Assembly: GCF_022682495.2 (NCBI RefSeq)
Contig: NC_071398.1
Span: forward strand, 87,211,398-87,275,397
DNA from: Desmodus rotundus
Taxonomy: Eukaryota > Chordata > Mammalia > Chiroptera > Phyllostomidae
Direction of reading: 5' to 3'
DNA: 64,000 bases
In this document: positions 11,911-24,475 of the stretch, piece after piece
Position numbering within the stretch: position 1 is the stretch's first letter
Layout of the letters: every line of letters starts with the position of its first letter
The notes under the pieces: generated by a model
Seen by the model: the letters and a program-made list of their open reading frames with translations, nothing else
The model's database searches: none
What the model was told of the DNA's origin: nothing
Program-made: the position numbers and the translations under genes

Positions 11911-12599
11911 CTCACTTGGATTTCCTTGAAAAGTAAGCTCGACACAAGGCTCAAGTGCTCATGTTTTATCGGGAAGAGAATCCCAGGGTAAATAGAGACC
12001 AGCAAGAAGCAGATGCAAGACGGTGGGTCAGCATGCTGACCACGGCTTCCCCAAGAGCCACAGAGACACGGACACTGTCAGCTGCGTACCTGCTTGGCCG
12101 CGTGCAGCATCGTTTGGACAGCCAGCATGGCAAAACTCTGCATCTAAACAGTGCATTTAAGGAAAGAAGTGAGATGACATTTACCTGCCAATTCTCTTCC
12201 ATTTTCTGCTTTCCGCTGGTCCAGATTTGTCTTGTGCCCCCACACTTAAGAGGTTCTATCACCCAGTCCCCTTGACAGCTTTGGGGGAGCCAGGGCTTGC
12301 TCCATGTAACGTGTGTTTCTGGAATTGAAGTCTGGGGATGGGGGCAGTAAACAGGGGCTGTAGCTATGTTGCTTGTTTGCCTTCTGATTTAAAATTGTGC
12401 CCCTGTGATAGCAAGAGTGTATGAATGGCCCCAATTCCCCAGGCTTCTCTGTATCCACTTCCTTTGGTAGTAGATGCATTATTAATACTAGCCCTGGGCT
12501 TGCCCTGGGTAATATCTTGCTTTGGCCAAAATGACCTTAACCATTTGACCTAAACAGAGGCTTTAAATACACCTGTTCATTTCTACTCCCTCGCTTCCC
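11911..12599. other. Unassigned sequence
   Basis: Two frames overlap on opposite strands (11955-12275 plus, 11966-12262 minus) with no recognisable motif. No exon signature I would support. Confidence 0.35.
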
Positions 12600-12950
12600 T
12601 CTGATTGCCCTGAAAATGTACTCAAGGTGGCCCAAGACCACACCTGGGCTAGCCTGTTGAAGGGAAGTGAAAGTCATGTACAAGTGAGAACTCAAGGAGA
12701 AGAGCTCAGTTGTCCCAGCTAGGCTATCCTATGCCAGTCTGCAGGCTGCTGACCCCAAAACCGTCAAAGGGCCAAGCCAAGATCAGCAGTCCACTACCCA
12801 ACATGCAGCTGATGCATTAATGAGCCCAGAAAAGACCTGAATCATCTGTTGACCTCTAAAATAGTCACCAATAATAAATGCCTATTGTTTAAGCCATTGA
12901 GTTTGGAGTAGGTGTCTTACATAGCAATGGCTGATGTAATGTCCCAGTTA
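12600..12950 (+). mobile_element. Old LTR-like fragment (MaLR/ERVL type), non-coding
   Basis: The right part has an AATAAA signal (12872-12877) followed by CCTATTGTTTAAGCCATTGA (12881-12900) and 'gcaatggctgatgtaatg' (12924-12941). This order, 'aataaat...ttgtttaagccac...gtttg...tagcaatagctaac', is the 3' part of ancient mammalian MaLR-type LTRs as I remember them. No internal coding region is visible. The 5' limit is a guess. Confidence 0.5.
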
Positions 12951-14069
12951 GTGAGATTTTGAGTGAATTTATGATCTAGTCTTTTCATAGCAAGTCTACA
13001 GGAGAAATGAGCCAATAAGAAGAGCTTGAGCTGTTAAACACTTAACAATATCCCAAGACAATATTTTTATTATATTTTGAATTGCTCAGAAGAAAAAGAA
13101 TAGAAAATAACTCAAGGGTAGCTTTGGGGTAGGCCGCTTTTACTTGGGAGAATGTAATCACGTCTCATCTAAAAGTTGAACATATTCTGGGTACATTCAA
13201 ACCCAGTGTTTGTTTTACAATGGCATTCCAGAGCTGTTTCCACATAGGTAGGGGGATCTTGGGCTGGCAGACAGAAAGTTATTTTCCAACAAACCATTGT
13301 GTTCACTGTTCCTTTGAGGTCGCTATGCAGAAATATGAGTGGAAATAAGTGCATTGGGGACCTCAGAAGGTTTGGCAGCACGTTTTAGATGCTTATATGA
13401 GCCACACAAGTTAGGAATCTGGAATGGAAATCTCCTAAGAATAACCATTCTCACGAAATTTCCAATCCCTCTTGTTTTTGGCAGAATTTAAAATTCCGTG
13501 GAAGTGGCTCATGTCGCAAGACTTCTGTGTGGTGCTGGCCAGCACCAGGAGGAAGAGCGGCCCAGGAAAGGAAAACCAAACCAATGTGGCTGCGTGTTTT
13601 CACGCCTTTCAAAAGGTTTGGGTTTGGCTCGAACCAAGAAAGAGCACTTGGGGTTTTTATTTTTGCGCCAGCTCCTTCAAATACCATTCACCTGACTCAT
13701 GAAGCTTTGAACAGCAGGAGGAAACAAGAAATTGAATAAATTTTCAATATTCCTGATGTTCAAACATATTCTGAACTAAGCAGAATACAGGATAGCAAAT
13801 ATACTCGTGTAATTTTTCCTGGAGGGTGGAGTGGCAATGCAATTTGTTAATCAGCCAATTTATTATGGGCCAGGCGTATAGGTGACCCTAAGGTATACCA
13901 GACTCAGTTTCTCCCCCTAGATAGTTCACGTGGTTGAGTAAGGAGGACCAGATTATTTTACCCTTTCTAAAAGTTCACTAGAATTTTAAAATCCTATAAT
14001 GCACATTCCTGGTGTTTTTGAGGATGATTTTGCCATTCCCTCATCTTACTATTGCATAACCTGACTCTA
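12951..14069. other. Unassigned sequence including a stop-poor segment
   Basis: At about 13527-13695 all three plus-strand frames are open at once, together with one minus frame. A TTGTTTTTGGCAG string at 13472-13484 looks like a splice acceptor. No frame gives a protein that I recognise. Confidence 0.3.
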
Positions 14070-14300
14070 CCGCTTGGGACTTCCTACCATCTGTTGTCTG
14101 CTTGGCAAATTCCAATTTCTATCCCACATCCAGTTTAGACATCAATTTTAATCTTGCCAAACATAATGAACTACTTCCTCATCTTTGCTACCTTTCTACT
14201 TTGTATATGTTGGGATTATTGCATTTAACGTACAAAATTGTGTTCTTAAGCACAGTGCTTGGGGCATAGTAGATGTCTGATAAATGGAAATGGTTTGCAT
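14070..14300 (+). mobile_element. L2 3' end fragment
   Basis: CACAGTGCTTGGGGCATAGT (14251-14270) followed by 'agatgtctgataaatgg' is the L2 3' end (cacagtgcctggcacatagtaggtgctcaataaat). The preceding CT-rich sequence is in line with L2 3' UTR. Confidence 0.5.
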
Positions 14301-14512
14301 AATACACCACTGTAAAAAGTTCCCTTTCTGCAACACAGGAGCACTCAATCAACATTAGCCTCCTCCTTATCTCTGAACGCCACACTAATTAACCATTTGT
14401 CATTCCCAACTTGATTTTTGTCTCAGCAGCTTCCATCACTTCCATCTTCCAGGTCACTCTGTCAGCCTTCTCAGAAACAAATATGAAAGGTCAGCAAATG
14501 CTCATGGGTTAG

Positions 14513-14556
14513 TTGTTGTTGTTGTTGTTGTTCTTTTTCTTCTTCTTCTTCTTTTA
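14513..14556. repeat. Trinucleotide microsatellite, (GTT)n then (CTT)n
   Basis: Seven GTT units run directly into a CTT array. Compound simple repeat. Confidence 0.9.
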
Positions 14557-16047
14557 AAAATCAAGTGGCCTAATTCTATGCCACTATTTTAAAGGGACCA
14601 TAACTTCTGGACTCTAGCACCACTTACAGCACTGAATTACTTGACATGAAATAATATGGACTTGAAATACAGAAACTCTAATTTTCCACGAAGTTAAAAC
14701 AGGACGGGAATAATCCGATTTAGCTATTTTTCAAGTTGCCAGTGGCTGGGTCCTTTATCAGATTACAGCATGAGATAGTACTAATGAAGCAAAGGTCAGG
14801 GGTTCACATCTCTGCCTGGTCCAATTACTATCATTATTTTTCACATTCCCCTTCCATTTCCTTCCATCTCAGGTCTCCTACAGTTGTGCAAAGGGATGTC
14901 CAGAAAAGGGAGCATGGGAAGGGTTCAGTGAAAACCCACTTTATTTCTGGAAAGACAACTGACACTTTCTGTGCAATTGCCATCTGTGTTTGTGCCTGGG
15001 AGGGTCATTCTGGTACATGCGCAAATGCAAGAGTCTATCCACCTAATCTCTTTTCCTTATGTGATTTGAAAAGCATGCATCATCTTAGTCAGATGGAGGG
15101 ATTATGTTACTTGAATACGGGTATTTAATGTACATTATCACATTTATTATCATATCAAAACCAGATGTTTAAAATTTGGGCTAGAAATTCTATAACACGG
15201 ATTGGATTACCTCAGGGTCACCCTCCCAACTAATGCTCACTGCTCAGTGGTATTTTGTTATGGCTTTAATAGAGCAATAATGTGTTTCCATAAGTCTTAG
15301 TCTGGTATTAGATGACATGTGGGCTAATTTTGGTGGGTTGAGCAGACCCATAGGGGGTTATACAAACCCAAGCAATTTGCTTCCCCAGCAATAAGAAAAT
15401 ATGAGAAGAATTATTGTTCATAGTCAAGGCATCTTTCTCGCTCTCTCTTCTTCCCTCCTGTCTTCTCTCTCTTACTCTCTCTTTCGTCCTTTATCTCTTT
15501 TACTTAAAATTATTGTCATTTTTCCTCTCTCCAAATATCCCTCAAACTTTAGGAACAGCATCAACCTCTAAGTACTAACTTTCTTATCTCAGCAAAAGCT
15601 AATTGAAAACTTCCTCTTATGTCCGTTTCTTACATTGCTTCTGTACTGATAAAATTAAAACAAGCAAGCTTAGAAAAACTGATAGCATTCTTGATTTGAA
15701 AAAATGATAATCAATGCAATTTAGATAAGGTTAAAAAAAAGGAAATAAAAGCCTGGGTGGAAGCAAGCCAACGATTCATCTGTTTGCATTAATAGGTTCC
15801 AGCAATGGTACCACAGGCACGGAAAGCCTGTTCGCCACTGCACTTAGCAGGCACATGAGCTTAAAAATAAACTTTGACAATGTAGATCTCTTTGTCCTTT
15901 CAGGAATGGAAAACATTATGTACTTCAAAGCATACTAAGCCCGATTTTAAAATGTAGTTGGGATATTGTTCCTCTGGCAATTGGGAGGGTCTTGAGGCTC
16001 CACACAGGACATGGATGCTTCATGTGTGATAGCACTTGACCCACACA
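14557..16047. other. Unassigned sequence; would hold the 3' UTR if the 16048-16180 exon is real
   Basis: A 130-codon plus-strand frame (14736-15128) has no recognisable motif. A CT-rich stretch lies at 15430-15500. On the minus strand AATAAA signals occur (TTTATT on plus) near 15140 and 14940; they would be possible poly(A) signals for the candidate exon to the right. Confidence 0.3.
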
Positions 16048-16180
16048 CTAGGGAGAATACATGGCGCTGGCAGTTTGGATCTGCTCCTTCGTAAGGAAGA
16101 AACTTCTGTCTTTCAAGTTCTCTGGAATAACTGGGATATAGTTCATCCTTTCAGGCAGGGGAATTTCTTTCTGCACCCAA
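16048..16180 (-). CDS. Candidate terminal coding exon, protein not recognised
   Basis: On the minus strand a splice-acceptor-like string, ACTGTTTTTGCAG, ends at 16181. It is followed by a split codon plus 43 codons and a TAG stop at 16048-16050. The peptide has motifs such as PLPERMNYIPVIPENL and KEQIQTASAMYSP and mixes charged, aromatic and proline residues like a soluble C-terminal tail. Codon character changes at the AG: upstream codons in the same frame are AT-rich and cysteine-heavy, downstream ones often end in C or G (AAG GAG CAG ATC, GCC AGC GCC ATG). This is what I would expect of a real last exon. I do not recognise the protein family. The frame stays open upstream to 16281, so chance is not excluded, and no partner exon is visible in the window. 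Confidence 0.3.
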
Positions 16181-18596
16181 CTGCAAAAACAGTATTTGAG
16201 TAGTTTATTGCACTGGCATACAGCAGCGTTTGTTCCTTCTTTGAGTGTTTTTGGACAGGAAATCGATCTATAGGGTAACATTCACACAAAAAAGAAAACA
16301 GTATGGGACGATGGCTTGTTAGTACAAGTGACTCTGTTTTGGAAATTACGGACCAGAAACCTTGGAGGAAGAACGGCTTTAAAGATCAAAAGCATGATGA
16401 CTCCTGATGAAAACATCCCCAAATGATGAACCCACGAGCAAAAAGGAACTTCTACTGTGAGTATCTTAGCAATAACCCAGTGTCTGATTTGTTTTCAGAA
16501 TTTCTAGTGTGTGGAGTAGATTTGCAAGCAAGTACTTGATACAGGGAATCTTCATTATAGACACGTCTATAATGAAACTCATGAGTGGTTCCAACAGTGG
16601 GTTAGTTACTGAAATTCTTTGCATGACCTCACAACCCTGAAATTAGTTGCATGTAACTGTGGGCATGTTTTATGCAATTGGCATGTTATATCAGGCTTTA
16701 ATTGTATGATGCATTGCTCTGGCAATGCAAAACTGATCAGCATGAGTATCTGTAAATTCCATTACATTGGGATTCTGGTCACTGAAACTATGTTTACTTT
16801 GGTTTCATGTTATAGTTAATCCTGTGATTTTTTCCTATATAGATCAACCCATATTATTTGTAATTTACTTAGAATATTTCCTCAGTGAATTGTATTTGTA
16901 TAGTAGAGAAGAGATGGCTTCGAATCTTGGAAGTGGGGAAAAATTGTATGATAGTTTAAACTAAAACTTGGGAACTAAGATCTCTTTTTTTTATATTTTC
17001 ATATTTATTTTGTGAGTTGTTTTGTTTGAAAATTGTTTAGATGGCTCTATATAAGACTTCTCAGTCCACAGGAATATTGTTGTGGTCTTAGAATGTGACT
17101 CAAGCTCATCAACAGCATAACCTAATGTAAATATTGAATATAACCAAGTCCATCTTTAGTCCCTGGCATAAAGTAGATACTTAATAGAGTTTTTGGATGT
17201 TGAATATATGCTGGTGTTGGGTAATAGGACAAAGATCCTGATTATACAGTAATCATTTTGTATCAGGACTTTGTAAACTTATCCATGAGTATGATTTAAT
17301 TCTGCTGTATAAAGAGCTGTATAATAATGAGGTAACATTGTATTGCTGTTTTCAATAAGGAATTTCTTTAAAAATTAAATTCTAACTGATTTCTACTCTT
17401 GGTTGTTTTTCTTTTGCAATACAAAGGAGGTTATCAAACATTGTTTTTCCGAAGAGATATCAAAAAGTTTTGGGAACAACTCAGTGTATAAAATGTCAGC
17501 TTATTTACAATGAACACATAATTTCCAGGTGCAAGTTTGTGGTATTGGGACTTGGAATTAACAATTTTAGAGCCCCCTCTGCTGAGGATTGATGGGTAAG
17601 CCAAGACACTGGCCAAGCCTTGAAATGTCAGGGGCATGAAAATAAACTCAGAGGCGAGTTGTATTAAGAGACGTGGAGACAAATGAAGTATTTCTGGAGG
17701 AGAGAAGCAGAAAATATGGATGAAAGCATTGAGTGGGAGAGAGCTGGAGAGGTAAGGTAAATTCATTAGTGGTGCCATCTCTGTCTCCTGTGGCGTCAGG
17801 TAACACTGTTTTGACACTCTGAATTTTTTTTAGATCACTTGTTATAGATACTTGTTAAACTGAACACATGTCTTTCTGCTACTTCAAGTATGAAACAAGA
17901 ATGCTGTGCACGTGGCTTTATTGTATCTTCTTAGAAGGGTGGTGGAATCCCTTGGATAGGAATAGACATACGCTATAACAAGGCAACAGTGATCACCAAG
18001 GTCAAATACTTTTGGATAATCATATATACCATTTGGATAAGCTTAAATTACCCTTTAACATTCAGTTCCATCTCCCACTGAGAAGTATATTTTATATATC
18101 CTTTATCTAGGTAGAAATAACTAGAATAAGATATTCTACAGGAATCCTTTGGAAGTTCTTTTCAAAATTAGATGGTTGGTTGATATCATCTGCATGAACA
18201 CTTTTTCAGGCTAAAATCATCTCGATTTATTACGCAGAATTCTGGGACCTCAATCAAGGAATGATGCACCATCAGTGAAGTCCTAAGGCTTTCTTTTTTA
18301 AGGAAAGGGAAGGCATGTGATTATAATATAGAAGCCAAGAAAGTAATGTATGATAGAATGATTAATATTTTGAGGATTATCTTCAAAAGGAAAATGTGGG
18401 CTTAGACACCCCCCCAGCAGGATGTGGTTTCTGATGACAAATAATAACATGAATTTTTATGGCACATTATAAATTTTTTCCTAGTTAGTTGTTTGACATC
18501 AGAAAAATCTGTCAGAACTGTCCAAAGATCTGTTGTATCAAGAGGAACGAGCTTCCTACCCCTGGTAGATGAGGAGGTTCATCAGAGAGTGAAAAG
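16181..18596. other. Unassigned AT-rich sequence
   Basis: No gene supported. A short L2-like phrase (CCTGGCATAAAGTAGATACT, 17162-17181) hints at a worn L2 end. A minus-strand 127-codon frame at 17434-17817 has no domain that I recognise. Confidence 0.35.
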
Positions 18597-18800
18597 CAAA
18601 TATTATGAGTCAGGCAAATGCGTATTGGAATTCCAGATCCCCCCCACTTAGAATATGTGTGACCTCGAGCCAATTATTTAAACTCTAAGTGTCTGGCTCC
18701 CCACCTATAAAATGGGGGTAACGATTCTTCTGTTTTAGGATTACTGTAGATTAAGTGAGATCACTTCTATCAGTACCCTGGCCTACAGCAAGTGTGCTAT
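18597..18800 (+). repeat. MIR SINE
   Basis: Sense MIR: 'gtgtgacctcgagccaattatttaaact' is the core region (18657-18684), followed by 'cccacctataaaatgggggtaacgat' (18699-18724) and the 3' part ending near 'ctacagcaagtgtgctatgac'. Moderately well preserved. Confidence 0.8.
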
Positions 18801-19022
18801 GACTGGATGGCTAAACTACATGACCTTTCTAACCTTGTGGTTTTAGAGTTCTGGCTGTTTAAAATAAGCTCTAGCTTAGATTGCGCTAAAAACTATCCAA
18901 AGATGGAACTCAGTGGAAATATCCATTCTCACCGACTGGGCTTCTATCATCAGACAATCATAAAGCAAAGCTACTACATGTGCAATAGAAGAACGAGTAA
19001 AGCAATAAAAATGTATGAATCA

Positions 19023-19041
19023 GAAATAATGAATTTTTTAA
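19023..19041 (+). repeat. Target-site duplication, left copy
   Basis: GAAATAATGAATTTTTTAA, repeated with one change at 19262-19280 (GAAATAATGAATTCTTTAA). The two copies bracket the SINE and show it entered by L1-driven retrotransposition. Confidence 0.85.
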
Positions 19042-19079
19042 AGAGATTTTATTTATTTATTTTTAGAGATGCAGGAAGC

Positions 19080-19116
<37 letters not shown>

Positions 19117-19261
19117 ATCATCAATGTGTGGTTGCTTCTCACACACCCCCTATTGGGAACCTGGCCTGCAACCCAGGCATGTGCCCTGACTGGGAATCGA
19201 ACCAGAAACCCTTCAGTTCACAGGCCGGCACTCAATCCACTGAGCCACACCAGCCAGGGTG
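19042..19261 (-). mobile_element. VES-type bat SINE, antisense
   Basis: On the minus strand it reads from the right end: CCCTGGCTGGTGTGGCTCAG, then the tRNA-like A and B boxes (B box GGTTCGATTCCCAGTC, near 19190-19205), a repeat of the head-like block, the GAAGCAACCACACATTGATG link, then a CT-rich (GAGA on plus) stretch and an A-rich tail. It is well preserved and flanked by a 19-bp duplication, so it is one of the younger insertions. SINE RNA would come from the internal Pol III promoter; there is no protein. Confidence 0.9.
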
Positions 19262-19280
19262 GAAATAATGAATTCTTTAA

Positions 19281-21244
19281 AAAGATGTTTTAGATGTGTT
19301 AGGCGATGATATCAATTTGATGGACTATTCTACAGTCCTTGATGATTTAGGCAGTGGAAACACTGGAGTTGCTATTACTAATTAATTTTCCCTTTCATCC
19401 TGTGTCTAACTATCTTAAGAAACCCTCTGTAATCAGCAAAGTCATTCTCAGCAGAAACTAATGGCTTTTTCAGAGTTTAATGACTGAAAATGTTCATCTT
19501 TAAAATATTTCCTGTGACATCTTTCTATGGTGCCTGCAAAAGCTAAAATTTATGTGGGTGGAGTTTTTGATGATTTAATTTATTGTGTCCATTTGGTACA
19601 AGTGCAAAGCACTTGGCGGAACCACTGTTCTTAACTACTGCTTAAACTGGCTTAAGCACTGTTTATACACCACACATGGGAAATAAGTCTAGCGGTTAGA
19701 TTTACTCTATGGAGAGTTACCACACATTTGGCTATTAAAGAAAGTATTATCTTGTATATATATAGTGGCATTTTCTTTTCAAACCATTTCCTCCTATATT
19801 ATTTTATTTTTTCTCACCCTTGAAGTAGAGATGGATACTGCATTTCCTTCATTTGCTGCATTCTACGAATAATAAACCACAGGTTTAAGCAGAATTGTCT
19901 AAGGAAGAAGTTGAATGTGAAGTGATGAGACTTTGTGTCTATTTTAATTTGTCTAATGGCTTCATGACCATCTCTGATTTTTATCCAGAAATATATGACT
20001 CACTGAGAAATATACGATTCTTCCAGTTCTTTCATGCTATAATAGGAGCCTTGAACTCCTACTTTGTATTGTACCATCATCCACAGAAGTCCAACCAATC
20101 AGGCAAAAAATAATAATAGAAGTACAGTATAATGAGCTTCAACCTCACTCAGGTGTGCGGAAAATCCTGCGTGTCTGGCATTTTCTGCCTTCTCTACCGT
20201 CAGTATCTCCCAGGCACTTAAGAGAGTAAATGGGTTCCTATTTACTCAGTTAAATTTTTTGTTTTACAAAGGAATCAAGGCCACAGTTGTGCCCTTGACT
20301 GCCTTCCTTGGTTGAAATGCCATGGATCTGTACAATTGTATTTTACATATTTTATATTATTTATACATTTCATGTATACATACTATACTGCTACATTATA
20401 TCCTGTTATATTATCTGATAAATTAACCAAGGGACAACATCAGGTAAAACTCTGCTCCGTATGTCTTCAAAGGGCTGATAAACTACATCTTGTCAGCATG
20501 GATTTTTAGACTCGGGCCTGGTTACTCTTGTTGCTTTCAGTGGAGTAATCAGAAGTCTTCCTTCAGGTTTACAGTGACTGGGGTTTGTAGCCAGCAGGAA
20601 CCAGTTTCCAGGTCCAAGAGGAAAACAGCAAACTACATAGTAGCAGGACCCAACATCTCACACAAGTCACCCACTAGGTGATTTTGAAATCCAATAGGTT
20701 TTTTTCATATCAATAACTTTATTTGTGCCATTTTTTTAGCTTAGTTCCTAATTTTCCTTTCATTGAAAAGCTTATCATTGCTGCATGTTCTGTATAATAC
20801 TTTTGGCTGGTGGTGTTTCATACAAATTTAGGCTTAAAGAAGGAATCAAGGAATAGAGGGCTTGCGTCTCTATTTATTTGAATAGAATAAAACTCAGAGA
20901 AGGTCTTACTGTGCATAAGCATTTCTCAGACTGTATCAGCCTTATTCTTGCTTTCTCCTGTGAGAGAAACAGCCTCTAAGGTTAGATTAAGTGCAGCCCA
21001 GCTACTGGAGATGTGATTGCAAGTCATTAAATAGTATAATGCCAAAGTCTTTTGTTTTCATTATGCTGTTTTTGTTCTCTGGAAACCCGAGGTCAGAGGG
21101 TAAGATGAATCAAACAGTCACGTGGAAAAGCAACCAGAACCCTGTCCCACCTTGAGATTTTAGACTTTGAGTATTGTGGTCCTGACAAAGTTCTTGCTTT
21201 TTTTCCCCTCATATTTTAAAGGTTCATTTTATTTTTGAAAAAAG
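19281..21244. other. Unassigned AT-rich sequence
   Basis: No gene or clear repeat. Small frames only. A short run of T and TATA strings at 19750-19820 and 20340-20420. Confidence 0.35.
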
Positions 21245-23775
21245 ATATACAGGATTCCTACTTTTTCAGGGTGAGATCATCTGCTCACAGAACACAATTT
21301 TTGGTATATATATATTTATTGAAAATATGTGTATAAAGTAAAATTCACCAATTTTTGTGTGTTTAGTTCTGTGAATTTCCACCACGTATAGAGTCTTGTA
21401 AGCACTACCACAATCAACGTACAGGACAGCTCCTTCAGCCCCCAAACAATCTCTCATGCTGCCCCTCTGTGAGCAAAACCTCCCCCAGTCTGAACTGTGG
21501 GGGCCACTCATCCGTTTTCTGTCTCTACAGTTTTGCCTTTTCTAAAATGCCACATAAGTGAAATTACACAGTTTGCAACTTTTCGAGTTTGTTTTCTTTC
21601 ATTTAGCTGGATGTATGTGTGATTCACCCATGAGGTCATGTCTATCAGTTGTGTGTTTCTTTTTATTGCTGGGCAGACTTTTATTCTACCAGGGTTTACT
21701 GAGTTATTCACCAGTGAAGAACAGTCAGGCTGCTTCCAGTTTGGGGTGATGATGAATAATGCTGCTTTAAACATAAAGTGCTCCAAACACAGGTTTTTGT
21801 GTAGATGTAAGTTTTCATTTTTGTAGGGCGAATGAATGCCTACTTACAAGTGGGATTCCAGATCATGTGGCCAATGTACATTTAACTTTGTAAGAAACTG
21901 CCACGCTGTTTTCCAGAGTGACTTAACCATTTTGCGTTCCCACCAGCAATGTATGAGAATTCTAGTTACTCTGCGTCCTTGTCAGCACTTGGTATTGTCA
22001 GATTTAAAAAAAAATTCTGAGCCATTCTAACATGTGTGTGAGGACATTTTACTGTAGTTTTAAATGCTATCTTTTCATGTTCTAATTTTCCATCTGAATA
22101 TCTCATTAGGGAAAATGTCTGTTCAACTCATTTGTCTACTTTTTACTGGGTATTTGTTTTCTTATTATTGCTTTAGAGAGTTCTTTTTCAATTATGGGTA
22201 AAAGTCCTTTGTTGGATTTGTGATGTAAAGGTATTTTACAGTAGTTTTCTTTCATTTTCTTAGCCATCTTTTATAGAGAAAGGGGTTATAGTTATTATGA
22301 GGTACAATTGATTTATTTTTTTCTCATAAGGATCAAGTTCTTAGTGTTGTATCTAAAAATTCTCTTCTTAATCCAAACTCATGAGCATTTTCTCCTTTTT
22401 TTTCAGAATTTTTATAATTTTGTATTCTGCATTTAGGTCCATTGAGTTTAATGTTTTTTATAAGGTATGAGGTGTGAGATGAAGTATATATTTTTTGCAT
22501 ATGAATGCCTGATTGTTTCAGCACCATTTGTGGAAAAGACTATATTTTATTAATAAAAAAATTGCCTTTGCACGTGCATTAAAAATCAGTTGACTATATT
22601 TTTTCAGATCTATTTTTAAATTCTCTATGTTGTCTCATTAATTTGTGTGTGTGTCATTTTACTAAAACTATACTATCTTGATTAGTATAGCCATCGGGTA
22701 GTGTGAATCCTCCAAATGTGTTCTTCTCTCTCAAAGTTGTTTTCTATGGTTTTTGCCTTCTTATATAAATATGTGATCAGCTTGACAGTATCTGCAAAAT
22801 CCTGGTGGGACTTTTATTGGAATAAGTGTTAAATCTATAGAGCAATTTGGGGAGAGTTGACATCATAGTGATATTTGAACTGTCCAATCCACTTATTTAG
22901 CTCTTCTTTGATTTTTTTCAACAGTGTTTTGTAGTTTTTATCATATAGACTCTATACATTATTTGTTAGATTTATACCTGTCTTTAATTTTTGGAACTAT
23001 TATCAATAATACTTTAAAAAGTTCGTTTCTAGTTTTCATTGCTTATATATAGATACATGTTATATTGTTTTGTATATTGCCATGTGTCTTGCAAATTTGC
23101 TAACCTCATTTCTTAGTTCTCGGAACTTTTTCTGGAAATTATTTAGGTTTTCTGTGTAGATCATGCAGTCTACGAACAGAAACAGTTTGCTGTCTTCCTT
23201 TCCAACATATGTGCTTTTTATTTTTATTTTTACATGTCTCATTGTCCTCATAGGGCTTTTAGTACTATGTCAAAAAGTGGTGACAGCAAACATCTTTGAT
23301 TTGTTCCTGATTTTAGGGAGAAAAGATTTAATCTTCAATATGAAATATGGTGTCAGCTATAGAGAATTTTGTAAATACACTTTATCAGGTTAAGGAAGTT
23401 TCCTTCTAGTGTAAGTATTATAATTATATGATGTAGTTTTATGAGAGTTTTTATTATGAGTAGATTTTAATTTTTTAAAAATCCCTTTTCTGCATCTATT
23501 TATATAATCACGTGGCTTTTCTCCTATTGTATGTTAGTATGATGGATCATATTGATGAAATTTTGAATGTTAAACTAGCATTACAATTTTAGGATTAACC
23601 CCACTTGATTGTGAGGTGTGTTTTTAAAAATATTTTGTTAGATTACTGCTAACATTTGTTGAGGATTTTCACATGTATGTACATGAGAGGTATTGGGCTA
23701 TAGCTTTCTTTTCTTATACTGCCTTTCTATTGCTTTGGTGTCAGGTAATACTGACCTCATAAAATGTCAAAAATT
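21245..23775 (-). mobile_element. Long L1 LINE fragment, ORF2 3' half plus 3' UTR, antisense
   Basis: Left end is the 3'-UTR complement (AAGTAAAATTCACCAATTTT, 21336-21355; CACTACCACAATCAACGTAC, 21403-21422). Then come the familiar ORF2 complement phrases: GTGGGATTCCAGATCATGTG (21850-21869), AACTGCCACGCTGTTTTCCA (21896-21915), GTGAATCCTCCAAATGTG (22703-22720), TCATAAAATGTCAAAA near 23757 on the right. About 2.5 kb long, 5' truncated, full of stops. The 3'-UTR type points to an older L1M subfamily. Confidence 0.85.
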
Positions 23776-24365
23776 CTCCTTTCTGACTCAGAATGTGCAC
23801 ATGTTAACAAAATGTTATTTGAACAGAGAGAAATTAGTGATCAGGTTTGCCATAATGCTGTTCCATCTAGAGGGTGCTAATCTAAAGAATATATACTAAA
23901 TAAAAGCAAGTGGAATACCTAATTCATAAAATTCAGTGATACTCTCTCAAAAATTGTTAAACATGATAATCCATGTGTGAGGTAAGTTACAAAATCACAC
24001 CCAGCCAGGATCACCTCTCATTCCCACCTCGCTGTCATGAGGTTATGTTTGTACACAGAGTCCATCTGGTCCTTCTCCCATAAGCCGATGAGAGTCTGTT
24101 AGTGTTTCCATGTCTGTCCTGAGCAGTATAATAGCTTTGTTCCACAGAGAGATGAATTTTCCAGAGTTAGTGGAAACCTATATTTATCTCCCTGTTTTCT
24201 TGATGGGACAAATGTAGGCTGCTCTGTTGGTGTGGTGATGCCAAATATAAGAACATCAGCTTAAGAAAGAGAGTTCTGAACTCTGAAATTAGAGCAAGGA
24301 AGAGTGGTGTGGCAGACGTCAATCCCTGTAGTGCAGGAGCAGTGTGACAAGTGTGAGAATAGCAT
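23776..24365. other. Unassigned sequence
   Basis: Nothing recognised. It follows the L1 break on its 5' side. Confidence 0.35.
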
Positions 24366-24475
24366 CATGTGATGGTTATGGAAGTGAACTCTGAAGTTCG
24401 ACTGCCTGGTTTGAACTTGCCAGCTGGGTGACCCTAGGTGAGTTACTAAACTTCTCATCGGTCATTTTAAACAGA
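24366..24475 (+). repeat. MIR SINE fragment
   Basis: Contains 'gaactctgaagttcgactgcctggtttgaac' and 'gctgggtgaccctaggtgagttactaaact', which are the MIR 5' part and core in sense order. Confidence 0.65.

Noticed and set aside
19185..19210. tRNA-like A and B boxes
   Set aside because: These belong to the SINE head, not to a functional tRNA gene; the same holds for the other four SINE copies.
18792..19268. 158-codon plus-strand frame, the longest in the window
   Set aside because: Its second half is the antisense VES SINE and its GA-rich block; the first half follows a MIR. No domain is visible.
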